A stretch of DNA of 64,000 nt from a candidate division NC10 bacterium CSP1-5 (GTDB lineage Bacteria > Methylomirabilota > Methylomirabilia > Methylomirabilales > CSP1-5), in the NCBI GenBank assembly GCA_001443495.1, contig LDXR01000002.1, positions 337,417 to 401,416 on the forward strand. Reading direction: 5' to 3'. The notes beneath the pieces were generated by a model. The model made no database searches, had not been told where the DNA came from, and worked only from the letters and a program-made list of their open reading frames with translations. The translations under genes were made by a program, and so were the position numbers. Below are positions 8,459 to 16,225 of the stretch, piece after piece (position 1 is the stretch's first letter; each line of letters opens with the position of its first letter).

Positions 8459-9205
8459 ATGAAACTCTTGGTCAGTGTCGTGGATCCGCTTGAGGTGGAA
8501 GAGGCGGTCCTGGGCGGGGCAGCGATCATTGACATCAAGAATCCGCGCGAGGGGTCCCTCGGAGCGCAGCCACCCCGAAAGATCAGGGAGATCGTGGGGG
8601 CAATTCCTCCAGGGGTCGAGTCCAGTGCGGCCATCGGCGATGTCCCCAACCTGCCTGGGACGGCGGCCCTCGCGGCAGCCGGAGCAGCCCAGTGTGGGGT
8701 TGACTATGTGAAGGTGGGGCTCCTTCACGTGACCGCGGAGGCCGATGTCGTGCGCCTTCTGACCGAAGTCCGCTTCGCGGTGCAGGCCTGTAGTCCAACG
8801 ACCCGGGTGATCGCCTGCGCCTACGCCGACACGATACTCAGGGGAGGCTTTCCGCCTCTCGAGCTACCGGCAGTGGCGGTACTCGCTGGTGTAGATGGGT
8901 GTATGCTCGACACGGCCCACAAGGACGGGAGAAGCCTGCGGAAATGGCTCGGGACCGAGCAACTGCGGGACTTCGTCGCCGCCTGCCGGCAGGCCTCACT
9001 GCTGTGTGCACTCGCGGGATCGCTGCAGGCGACAGATTTTGAATGGGTGCGTGGGCTCAAGCCCGACGTCGTGGGAGTCCGGGGCGCCGCCTGTACGGGA
9101 GACCGGGTCACGGGCCGGATCTCTTCGCTTCGGGTCCGACAGCTTCGGGAGGCCCTACTGGTCCCGAGTGTCGACCTCCGTCCCCATAGTCTGCCCAGAG
9201 CGTAG
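8459..9205 (+). CDS. mfnB: (5-formylfuran-3-yl)methyl phosphate synthase
   Basis: Makes the furan ring of methanofuran from two glyceraldehyde 3-phosphate molecules (MfnB, DUF556/COG1891). Recognisable motifs are MKLLVSVVDPLEVEEA, GAAIIDIKNPREGSLGA (active-site Lys in the IKNP element), YVKVGL, and TAHKDGRSLR. Length 248 residues, near the family's usual size (about 235). ATG 8459 is chosen by family N-terminus; a longer frame from 8420 overlaps the preceding stop. It converges with mfnE, overlapping it by 51 bp. Together with mfnE, mfnF and mfnD this makes a near-complete methanofuran assembly set. Confidence 0.9.
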   Translation: MKLLVSVVDPLEVEEAVLGGAAIIDIKNPREGSLGAQPPRKIREIVGAIPPGVESSAAIGDVPNLPGTAALAAAGAAQCGVDYVKVGLLHVTAEADVVRLLTEVRFAVQACSPTTRVIACAYADTILRGGFPPLELPAVAVLAGVDGCMLDTAHKDGRSLRKWLGTEQLRDFVAACRQASLLCALAGSLQATDFEWVRGLKPDVVGVRGAACTGDRVTGRISSLRVRQLREALLVPSVDLRPHSLPRA

Positions 9206-9853
9206 CAGGGTAACCAGTCGGTCGGGGTGCCGTCCGTTCAGGATCCAGCAGCAGCGGAGGCGTGCTGCCTCCCGGGCGAAGGCCGCATCCACACAGGCGT
9301 ACCCCGCCAGGCGGGAGAGGCTGAGGCGGGGGATCAGCACGGCATCCGGATCCTTGCGGGGGTCGGCGGTCAAGATGCCGTCCACGTCCTTCAGGAGGAC
9401 AAGCAGCTCCGCACCAAAAGAGACAGCGAGGTGCGCCGCGATAGCGTCTGAGGTTACCTCCCAGGAGTGGGGCAGTGAGTCGGCCGCAAGTAAGAGCGTG
9501 GAGGGCAGCAGGATCGGGACCGCCCCATCCTGAAGCGCCTCTTCGATCTGTGCAGGGGTCCTGACCGTCCGGGTCGCCTGGCCAAGATCGGCAAGGAGGT
9601 AACCGTACTGGTCCATCGCCAGAATCGCCATCCAGTGAGCCGCCGTCTCCCCGAGGTGAAAAACTGCCGTCTCCGTTCGGACGGCGTCGGCGAACGCACC
9701 GCCCCCGGGCACCACCACGATACGGTGTTCGGCACGTACTGCCTCGAGAGTCTTGAGCAGCGGGCGGAGGACCTCGGGCTTGCCCAAGCTCCCACCGATT
9801 TTGCAGACCAGGTCGATTTTCGAGTCCGCCTTCGCCCCCCGAGGCATCCTCAT
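9155..9853 (-). CDS. mfnE: Amino acid kinase-family furan phosphate kinase (MfnE-like)
   Basis: A 232-residue amino-acid-kinase-fold protein (COG2054). MfnE phosphorylates [5-(aminomethyl)furan-3-yl]methyl phosphate to the diphosphate. Seen: VCKIGGSLG (ATP-phosphate loop), VVVPGGGAFADAVR, ELLVLLKDVDGILTADP (nucleotide-binding strand-loop). Start ATG 9853 forms an ATGA overlap with the end of mfnF; ATG 9868 is an alternative. Third gene of a minus-strand mfnD-mfnF-mfnE operon. Confidence 0.85.
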   Translation of the reverse strand: MRMPRGAKADSKIDLVCKIGGSLGKPEVLRPLLKTLEAVRAEHRIVVVPGGGAFADAVRTETAVFHLGETAAHWMAILAMDQYGYLLADLGQATRTVRTPAQIEEALQDGAVPILLPSTLLLAADSLPHSWEVTSDAIAAHLAVSFGAELLVLLKDVDGILTADPRKDPDAVLIPRLSLSRLAGYACVDAAFAREAARLRCCWILNGRHPDRLVTLLRSGQTMGTEVDTRDQ

Positions 9854-10893
9854 CTCTCCGTGAGCCATTCCGCCAAGAGGTACGCAGCGCCGACGGGAGG
9901 CGTGTGATGGGATGCACCCCTGCCGAGCGAGACGGCGATGTTCTCCACTGGCCAGCCGAGGGTGCGGGCACAGTCGCGCGCCAGAAAGCTCCCGAGACCG
10001 GTCGCGATAACCGGCAACGTACGCCGCCGGTGCCAGCGCACGACCCGCCGCATGGCCTCCACGATCTGAGCACGTTGCGTTTCATGGACAAAGCGCGCCA
10101 TGCCGATCACCTCGCGCTCGGAGAAATCCTTTGCATCAGCGCAGACCATCCTGACCAGCCGCCGGCGGGCGGCCGCCTGGCTCTTTCCTCGCCCATCAGG
10201 AGTGGAGCAGGAGTAGTCGTGGGGCTCGAGGCGGCCCAGGATGCGATAGACGTCTGCACTGATCGCGAAATATTCGCTCGCGACAGGACAGCGCGCATGT
10301 CCCAACGGGAGGACTGCCGTGATGGCGCTGACAGGGGTGCGGAGCACTCCAGTGTAGATCAGTTCTCCAGCGAGGAGCCGATCCGTGTCGCTCCTCCCGC
10401 GGGCAACAATCCGCCCTTCCAGAATCGGGATGATGTCTGTCGTGGTGCTCCCGATATCGACGAGGAGGCAGTTGGGGCGGGACCTGGCGAGGAGCATTGC
10501 CGTGGCCAGCCAGTTAGTGGCCGCCAGGGAGAGAGGATCCTTCAGCGGTCGGCGCAGGTCCAGGAAACCGCCGTCCACATCCAGGCCGTAAATCGGCAGA
10601 TCGGGAAAGGCCTTCCGCACGCATCGGACGACGTACCGGACCCCGTGCGTCTTCGTCGGGAAGACATCGGATAATTCAGCCGTCATGGTTACCGCCATCG
10701 CATCGGCCGGGCCGAGGGCTTTGGAGAGCGTGCGGAGGACTGATGGGAGGCGTTCCTTCCCCTTCCAGATCTCGAAATACTGATCCGCCGTCTGGAGGGT
10801 TTTGATCCTCCGCTGATGATAAACCAATCGAGCCGCCTTCGTGCTGACGCCACCGATGTCCCAGCCGACCGTGACGCACGCGTTTCCTCTCAC
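9850..10893 (-). CDS. mfnF: Methanofuran synthase MfnF-like (COG1548)
   Basis: A 347-residue ASKHA-fold protein of the COG1548 / hydantoinase-oxoprolinase-like family. In methanogens MfnF couples the aminomethylfuran diphosphate to gamma-glutamyl-tyramine. Motifs: VGWDIGGVSTKAA at the N-terminus, GLDVDGGFLDL, CLLVDIGSTTTDIIPI (about residues 158-173). GTG start at 10893 overlaps the mfnD stop (GTGA) and mfnE overlaps its stop, so the three genes are translationally coupled. Confidence 0.85.
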   Translation of the reverse strand: MRGNACVTVGWDIGGVSTKAARLVYHQRRIKTLQTADQYFEIWKGKERLPSVLRTLSKALGPADAMAVTMTAELSDVFPTKTHGVRYVVRCVRKAFPDLPIYGLDVDGGFLDLRRPLKDPLSLAATNWLATAMLLARSRPNCLLVDIGSTTTDIIPILEGRIVARGRSDTDRLLAGELIYTGVLRTPVSAITAVLPLGHARCPVASEYFAISADVYRILGRLEPHDYSCSTPDGRGKSQAAARRRLVRMVCADAKDFSEREVIGMARFVHETQRAQIVEAMRRVVRWHRRRTLPVIATGLGSFLARDCARTLGWPVENIAVSLGRGASHHTPPVGAAYLLAEWLTER

Positions 10894-11927
10894 CCTCGCA
10901 CCCTACCGGTCCCTCGTCCGCGGCCCACGAAGAACCGAACGGGTCCCTTGGGTTCGGGCAGGCTCGGAAGTTCTCCCAAGACGCTCGTCACAATCGCCTC
11001 GGCGAGGTTCACAGAAAAGGCTCGCCGGAGCCCAATGTAGGACGTCGTCAGGCGCGGATTCACCTCGATGAACACCGGCCCGGATCGGCTGAGGACGAGA
11101 TCGACGCCGAAGTACCCCTTGAGGCCCGGGAAGGCCTGTTGAAGATGGTGCGCCACTTCGAAGGCCGCGGACCGGCTCGGGTGGTCGATGCGTACCGTCC
11201 CGCCACGATAGCTGAAGCTGCTCCCGGCGCGGATGTACTGGGTGTTGAGCGTGAGGGGGAGGACGCGCGTCCCATCGGAGAGGCAGCAGAGGCTGGCGGG
11301 GGTTCCCGGGACGTATTCCTGGATGAGGAAACCCTCACGCCGTGTCGCCCGTTGCAGGCGTCGCAAGGCTGGAGGGATTTCCGCCGGACGTCGAATCAGG
11401 GAAATACCTTCGCACCCAGCCCCGTCCACCGGTTTCACCACTGCGGGGTAGCCAAAGGCAGTTACCCGATGGGTCGGCTCGTCGTCGAGGCGAATCCTGC
11501 CGGTGCGCGGGGTTGGAAATCCGCAAAAGCGAAATCGGGCATCGGCCATGGCCTTGTCTCCCGCCGCCGCCACCGCTTTGCTGCTTGAGCCGAGAAGGTG
11601 TTTCCCCGCGCGCTCGACCTCGGAGGAGAGGCGCTCCAGGATCCCATCGGTTTCAGGCGCGATGAGGAGAACCGCCTCGGCCCAGGCGAGAGAGGCGGCG
11701 AAGATTTCATCGTAGCGGTGGCGATCGATGATGGTCACCGGGAGGTTGCTGGGGAGCCAGTTGCTGAGCCGGCTGTCGATGGTCGCACGAATCTCATGCT
11801 CTTTCGAGGCCTGGAAATCCTCAAGGATCGCACGGAGCATCAGGAGCCCTTCACGGGCCATTCCTTTTGGCAGAGGTTTGCCGCTCAGGCCACCGCCGCT
11901 CACATATTCGTGGATGAAAATTCTCAT
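10890..11927 (-). CDS. mfnD: ATP-grasp tyramine-glutamate ligase-like protein (MfnD)
   Basis: A 345-residue ATP-grasp ligase (COG1821). N-terminal MRIFIHEYVSGGGL is a hallmark of this family; VVKPVDGAGCEGISLI is the ATP-binding loop and VFIEVNPRLTTSYIGLR the metal-ligand end. MfnD adds glutamate to tyramine in methanofuran assembly. First gene of the minus-strand mfn operon; its start lies 23 bp from the divergent HisA-like start, too little room for two full promoters outside coding sequence. The C-terminal 25 residues are Arg/Gly-rich. Confidence 0.85.
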   Translation of the reverse strand: MRIFIHEYVSGGGLSGKPLPKGMAREGLLMLRAILEDFQASKEHEIRATIDSRLSNWLPSNLPVTIIDRHRYDEIFAASLAWAEAVLLIAPETDGILERLSSEVERAGKHLLGSSSKAVAAAGDKAMADARFRFCGFPTPRTGRIRLDDEPTHRVTAFGYPAVVKPVDGAGCEGISLIRRPAEIPPALRRLQRATRREGFLIQEYVPGTPASLCCLSDGTRVLPLTLNTQYIRAGSSFSYRGGTVRIDHPSRSAAFEVAHHLQQAFPGLKGYFGVDLVLSRSGPVFIEVNPRLTTSYIGLRRAFSVNLAEAIVTSVLGELPSLPEPKGPVRFFVGRGRGTGRVRG

Positions 11928-11950
11928 GGCCGTGCTAGACTGCGGACGCG

Positions 11951-12724
11951 ATGCGGGTGATTCCGGTCATCGACATCCGGCAAGGAATTGCGGTGCACGC
12001 GCGGCGCGGCGACCGGGACAGGTATGGGCCGGTGCAGAGCTGCCTCGCGCCGAGCGCGGATCCGCTGGTCCTGCTCGAGCGGTTGCACGCAGCCCTCGGG
12101 TGCCAGGAGGTCTACGTGGCGGATCTGGATGCCCTTGAAGAGACCGGCGACAACCTGGTCCTGGTGGCAGCGCTGGTAAATCACGTGGGAGGGGTTCACC
12201 TGCTGGTCGACGCGGGGCTCCGTTCGGCAGCGGATGCGCGCCGTCTCCTCGACATCGGGGTGGGACGCGTCGTCTTGGCATCCGAGTCGAGCGGGGGACC
12301 CCACCAGATCGCCGAGATCGGACGTGCGGTCGGCTTCGAGCATGTAGTCTGTAGTCTTGACCTGCGACAGCGGTCGGTCGTGTGGGGAACTGCGGCGAGT
12401 TCCATCCAGAGCGTAGACGCTGTCCTCACGTCTCTCAGCGCCAGCGGGATCCGGTCCGTAATCATCCTGGAGATGGACCGGATCGGGGCAGAGACAGGGG
12501 TGGATAGCCATTTTTTGGCTCCCCTGATCCAGTGTCATCAGGGGATAGAGATCCTGGTCGGCGGCGGGGTGCGGGACATCCGGGACCTGCTCATCCTGCG
12601 TGACATCGGGGCGGCCGGCGCCCTGGTGGGGACCGCCCTCCATCGGGGAACGATCTCGAGAGAGGACCTGGCGGTCCTTGCGAGGGAGGCCTGCCACGGG
12701 CCAGCTCAGGCGGGATCCTGGTAG
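11951..12724 (+). CDS. HisA/HisF-family TIM barrel protein of C1 cofactor cluster
   Basis: A 257-residue (beta-alpha)8 protein related to HisA: N-terminal VIPVIDIRQGIAVHARRGDR and C-terminal ILVGGGVRDIRDL with GAAGALVGTALH are the phosphate-binding ends. No other his genes are nearby, and HisA-related proteins recur in archaeal and bacterial H4MPT/methanofuran gene sets, so a cofactor-path role is more likely than histidine synthesis. Its 3' end overlaps the convergent PTPS gene by 19 bp. A possible -10 (TAGACT) ends 9 bp before the ATG. Confidence 0.8.
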   Translation: MRVIPVIDIRQGIAVHARRGDRDRYGPVQSCLAPSADPLVLLERLHAALGCQEVYVADLDALEETGDNLVLVAALVNHVGGVHLLVDAGLRSAADARRLLDIGVGRVVLASESSGGPHQIAEIGRAVGFEHVVCSLDLRQRSVVWGTAASSIQSVDAVLTSLSASGIRSVIILEMDRIGAETGVDSHFLAPLIQCHQGIEILVGGGVRDIRDLLILRDIGAAGALVGTALHRGTISREDLAVLAREACHGPAQAGSW

Positions 12725-13206
12725 CGCTCTTCGTACACCGCTGCCTGGCCGAACGATTCTTCGACGCCTACGCGGATCACATCGATGTGCACGATCCGGA
12801 ACCGACGGCTCAGCTCTTCCTTGAACTCCCTGCAGATATACTGGGCCAACAGCTCCGCGGAGGTGTTGTGGATCGGGAGGAGGACCACATCAGCGGCGGG
12901 AAAACGATAGCTGAGATCCCGGAATCGCACCTCAATCGATCGCTCGACCTCGTCAATCTTCAGGTGGGGGTTGTCCTTGGGCAGCAACACCCGATGATCG
13001 AGACGATCGCAAATCGCTTTCATGATCGGCTTGACAGCGAGGAAGTCGAGCACGTAATCGTTCTCAGCAAGGGCCCCCTCCAGCTCGATCCACGCCCGGT
13101 AGTTGTGCCCGTGCACCCGCTCGCACCCTCCGTCATGGAAGAGCAGGAAGTGCGCTGCGCAGAAGACGAACGCGTCCTTTTCCACCCGGATGCTGAACTG
13201 CCCCAT
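12706..13206 (-). CDS. 6-Pyruvoyltetrahydropterin synthase-family protein, dual CExxHGH motif
   Basis: A 166-residue PTPS/QueD-fold enzyme. Zinc His residues are in CAAHFLLF and HGHNY. The active-site stretch GGCERVHGHNY contains both the Cys of CxxxHGH (QueD/PTPS-I) and the Glu of ExxHGH (PTPS-III). The combined form is known from PTPS-I/III proteins able to make 6-hydroxymethyl-7,8-dihydropterin and so bypass FolB. HTSAELLAQY-like NTSAELLAQYI and catalytic His/Asp region LDHRVLLP are also present. With folE at 36.5 kb and a DHPS-like gene at 5.4 kb, it plausibly supplies the pterin for H4MPT. Confidence 0.87.
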   Translation of the reverse strand: MGQFSIRVEKDAFVFCAAHFLLFHDGGCERVHGHNYRAWIELEGALAENDYVLDFLAVKPIMKAICDRLDHRVLLPKDNPHLKIDEVERSIEVRFRDLSYRFPAADVVLLPIHNTSAELLAQYICREFKEELSRRFRIVHIDVIRVGVEESFGQAAVYEERYQDPA

Positions 13207-13325
13207 GCGACTCTCCTCTTTCGTCTCTCTTGCTCAGGGCGGGCAAGGCTTGTGGGAACGATAACACATGCCTTCTGCCGCGGTCAAGACGCGGGGCAGG
13301 CGTATTCACGGGCCGGAGCCAGCGA

Positions 13326-14459
13326 ATGAGAATCCTCATTACGGGCGTGAGTGCCAGGGCGCTGGCGGAGTCTGCCTGTCGGGCCGGATGGACCCAGCGC
13401 ATCGTGACTGTCGACTATTTCGGGGACTGGGATCTCCAACGCTCGTGCGAGAACTACTCTCTCCGACGCGATGCCCGTTGCCGGTATAGCGTACGCCGCC
13501 TCCTCGAGGCCTGTCGCCGATTCCAGTGGGACACGGTCGTCTATACTGCCAACCTCGAAAACTACCCGGACGCGGTGAGCCGTGTGGCGGCGGCGGGACA
13601 CCTCTTGGGGAATTCTCCGACGACCCTGGCTGCAGGGCGGAATCCGCAACGGTTTCTGGATTGTCTGCAGCGCGCCGGCGTCCCCGTCCCTCGCATGCCC
13701 GCTTCGTCCGAGGACCGCGGCCTTGCTCCAGCAGTGCTGGAGAAACCCAGGCGGGGAGGAGGGGGGCAGGGGATCGCGGTGGTTTCATCGCGGGCGCGCC
13801 GGCGGCGGGGCACCTATCTTCAGGAGTACGTCCCGGGTCTCCCCTGTGGCGTTGCGTTCGTCGCAGATGGACGCCGGGCCACACTCCTCGGCGTGTCGCA
13901 GCAACTGATCGGTGATGCCGCCTTCGGGGCGAAAGGGTTCCAGTATTGCGGCAGCCTCCTCGGCAAGGACCTGCCCGGCCTCTTCGGCTTCGACCGCCTT
14001 CTCAGCCGGCTCGAAGAAATCGTCAACCACCTCACATTTACTTTCCATCTCGTGGGTGTCAATGGGATGGACTTCATTCTCAATGAGGGCGAGATCTATC
14101 CCCTCGAAGTCAACCCGCGTTACACCGCCTCGATGGAACTCATCGAGATGGCCTACGGACTCAATATCTTTTCGATCCACCTCGACGCCTGCCATGGGAC
14201 CCTCCCGCCCTTTGATGTGCGAAACGCGCCAGACGCCTACTGTGGTAAGGCAATTCTTTTTGCGGAACGGGCCGCCGTCGCGCTAGCGACTGAAGGCTGG
14301 TGGGAGCGGGGGATTCGCGATATCCCCTTTCCCGGCGAGCGAATCCGGGCCGGCAGCCCGATCTGTACCCTCCTGGTCAGCGGTTCCAGCCTGGAGGCCT
14401 GCTACGAGGCCCTTCGAGAGAAGGCGGACTCGATCCGTCAGGAACTGCAGTGCCTTTAA
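13326..14459 (+). CDS. ATP-grasp carboligase-like protein (COG2232 type)
   Basis: A 377-residue ATP-grasp protein. N-terminal MRILITGVSARALAESA, then SPTTLAAGRNPQRF, LEKPRRGGGGQGI (ATP loop), YLQEYVPG, and the metal end EVNPRYTASMELIE. This matches the COG2232 group found in H4MPT gene sets. A role as one of the cofactor glutamate or amide ligases is inference. ATG 13326 gives the family N-terminus; an upstream GTG-led extension (13230) reads through low-similarity sequence. Divergent from the PTPS gene with a 119-bp gap. Confidence 0.78.
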   Translation: MRILITGVSARALAESACRAGWTQRIVTVDYFGDWDLQRSCENYSLRRDARCRYSVRRLLEACRRFQWDTVVYTANLENYPDAVSRVAAAGHLLGNSPTTLAAGRNPQRFLDCLQRAGVPVPRMPASSEDRGLAPAVLEKPRRGGGGQGIAVVSSRARRRRGTYLQEYVPGLPCGVAFVADGRRATLLGVSQQLIGDAAFGAKGFQYCGSLLGKDLPGLFGFDRLLSRLEEIVNHLTFTFHLVGVNGMDFILNEGEIYPLEVNPRYTASMELIEMAYGLNIFSIHLDACHGTLPPFDVRNAPDAYCGKAILFAERAAVALATEGWWERGIRDIPFPGERIRAGSPICTLLVSGSSLEACYEALREKADSIRQELQCL

Positions 14460-14486
14460 CGCCCAGGACGGCCTGAAGAATGGCCC

Positions 14487-14515
14487 TTGACAGCGCCTTC
14501 GATCCTGCCTAGAAT
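14487..14515 (+). promoter_or_regulatory. Sigma-70-type promoter of DUF4440-type gene
   Basis: TTGACA (14487-14492), 17-bp spacer, TAGAAT (14510-14515): five of six matches at -10 and six of six at -35. The gene ATG follows at 14582 behind GGAGGA (14569-14574), leaving a leader of about 60 bases. Confidence 0.78.
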
Positions 14516-14581
14516 CCTCGCCGATTCCCCCGACCTTCGTCTCAGTACGGGTCACTCAACCTCACACCGGAGGACCGAGCC

Positions 14582-15076
14582 ATGAAATCACCCGTGTGCC
14601 TTGTCTCGAAAAGCCGCATCTCCCATGTTTTGATCCTTTCCCTCCTGCTGTTGGGCATTGCCGGGGCGGCGTGGGCCGGGGACAAGGAGGACGTCGCCGC
14701 CGCGATGGACATGTGGAGGGATAACCTCGCCGCGAGCAATGCCGAAAAACCCGACAAGGTCGTCTCCCTCTATGCCCAGGACGCCGTCCTCTGGGGAACG
14801 ATATCCCCCACTCTGCGCGCGACGCCGGCGGAGATTAAGGACTATTTTGTGAACGCCCTTCAAAAACTCCCCAAGCTCACGGTGGCGTTCAAGGATCCCC
14901 ACATACGGGTGTACGGCAATACCGCGATTAATTCCGGCTATTACACGTTCTCGTACCTGAAGGATGGCAACCCCACAACGCTTCCCGCGCGGTATAGTTT
15001 CGTCTATGTGAAGCGTGACGGAAAGTGGCTCATCGTGGATCACCACTCGTCCGCCATGCCTGCACCGGCCAAGTAA
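14582..15076 (+). CDS. Secreted SnoaL/DUF4440-type (SgcJ-like) protein
   Basis: A 164-residue exported protein with an NTF2-like fold. A basic N-terminus and the hydrophobic stretch VLILSLLLLGIAGAAWA end in a cleavable AWA-GDK site (about residue 32). The mature part shows family elements LYAQDAVLWGTISP, EIKDYFVNAL, YTFSYLKDG and DGKWLIVDHHSS. Such domains bind small ligands or act as association domains; enzymatic role unknown. It is a single-gene unit with its own very good promoter and a downstream hairpin, suggesting high expression in the periplasm. Confidence 0.8.
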   Translation: MKSPVCLVSKSRISHVLILSLLLLGIAGAAWAGDKEDVAAAMDMWRDNLAASNAEKPDKVVSLYAQDAVLWGTISPTLRATPAEIKDYFVNALQKLPKLTVAFKDPHIRVYGNTAINSGYYTFSYLKDGNPTTLPARYSFVYVKRDGKWLIVDHHSSAMPAPAK

Positions 15077-15102
15077 GAGCAGAGCCGCGAGCAACCAAAA
15101 GG

Positions 15103-15130
15103 GGGGGGTGGCCCGCATGGGTCATCCCCC
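15103..15130 (+). terminator. Hairpin after DUF4440-type gene
   Basis: Twelve-base stem 15103-15114 / 15119-15130 (GGGGGGTGGCCC with GGGTCATCCCCC, two G-T wobbles), loop GCAT. No run of T follows, so termination is likely but not certain. Confidence 0.5.
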
Positions 15131-15309
15131 GCGCACCTTCGCCCGCCAATCTCCGCTCCCGGATCTCTTCCGCCCGAGGTCGCTGCCCGCCTTCTTCCCA
15201 CGCTGCATCCGACAATTTCATTGACAGGAGAGGCCTCCAGAGCTAGAAAAAGAGCACAATCGGCGCCGTCCCGAAGCGGCGGCACGCGGGAATCCGCGAG
15301 GAGGCCAAG

Positions 15310-16167
15310 GTGTTGATTCCGAATATCCTGCAACTGGGATGGGGGGCGATCCGAGAAAAACTGCACGGGCAGGGGTGCGATACGATCCTTATCCCCATCG
15401 GCAGCTGTGAACGCCACGGGAATCCCTATACACCGCTCGGACTCGATGGGATGGTGACCCTGCGCGTGGTCGAGCGGGCGGCCCGCCGGGCCGACGTCCT
15501 GCACACCCCACTGATGCCCTTCGGGTACGCCCCGCATCATATGGGAAGGGTGAACGAGGGAACCGGCACCGTGTCGCTGTCGGTCGAGACCTACCGGAGG
15601 GTCCTCCTGGACATCGGCCGCAGCCTCATCTACCACGGCTTCAATAAACTCGTCTTTGTCTCCTTCCATAGCTTCAATGTCACCAACGCGGAGGAGGTCC
15701 TCTTCGCGCTGCGACATCGGACCGGGGCCTTCGTGGCCTTCTACGGGGGGCGGGAGACTCCCGAGGCGCAGCGGATCCTGGGATGTCCGCCCGACCAGAT
15801 GGCGGGTGATCTGGAGGCCTCGTTGGCATTGGCCCTTCTGGAGCCGGACGCGGCCGGGCGGCCGGAGGATTACGCTCGGACCTTTACCATCCATGCCCCG
15901 GAGTGGCTTGGTCCCGCCTTCTCGAAGCGGCCGGGGACAGGGATGGCCGTGGGTTTTCAAGGGGAGGAGAACATCTGGGTCGCCATGGAAGACTACGAAT
16001 TCGTTGAGCCACCGGGGGAGGAGAGGGAGAGGGCCTCCCTGGCGAGCCGTGAAAAGGGCGTGCGGGTGCTCGACGCCTTGGCGGAGCACCTCGCTCTGTT
16101 CGTGCTCGAAGTGAAGAAGTTGGCCATCACGGCGGAAAACCGGGATTTCCCTGATCGGGTCCGGTAG
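15310..16167 (+). CDS. Creatininase-family amidohydrolase
   Basis: A 285-residue protein of the creatininase/MftE family, zinc-type hydrolases of cyclic amides and peptides. The metal motif appears as PIGSCERHGNPYTPLGLD (Glu, His, Asp ligands; usual form GSxEQHG..LPLGTD), and FVSFHSFN replaces the common NGHGGN element, so the second part of the metal site is altered. GTG 15310 starts after GAGGAGGCC. No signal peptide. Substrate unknown; proximity to cofactor genes is the only clue. Bases 15131-15309 upstream hold nothing I could assign. Confidence 0.78.
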   Translation: MLIPNILQLGWGAIREKLHGQGCDTILIPIGSCERHGNPYTPLGLDGMVTLRVVERAARRADVLHTPLMPFGYAPHHMGRVNEGTGTVSLSVETYRRVLLDIGRSLIYHGFNKLVFVSFHSFNVTNAEEVLFALRHRTGAFVAFYGGRETPEAQRILGCPPDQMAGDLEASLALALLEPDAAGRPEDYARTFTIHAPEWLGPAFSKRPGTGMAVGFQGEENIWVAMEDYEFVEPPGEERERASLASREKGVRVLDALAEHLALFVLEVKKLAITAENRDFPDRVR

Positions 16168-16225
16168 CCGCCCCCGCACAGCCCGCGCTGGCCTCCCTCC
16201 GGTGATTTGAGGACGCCATACGGAC

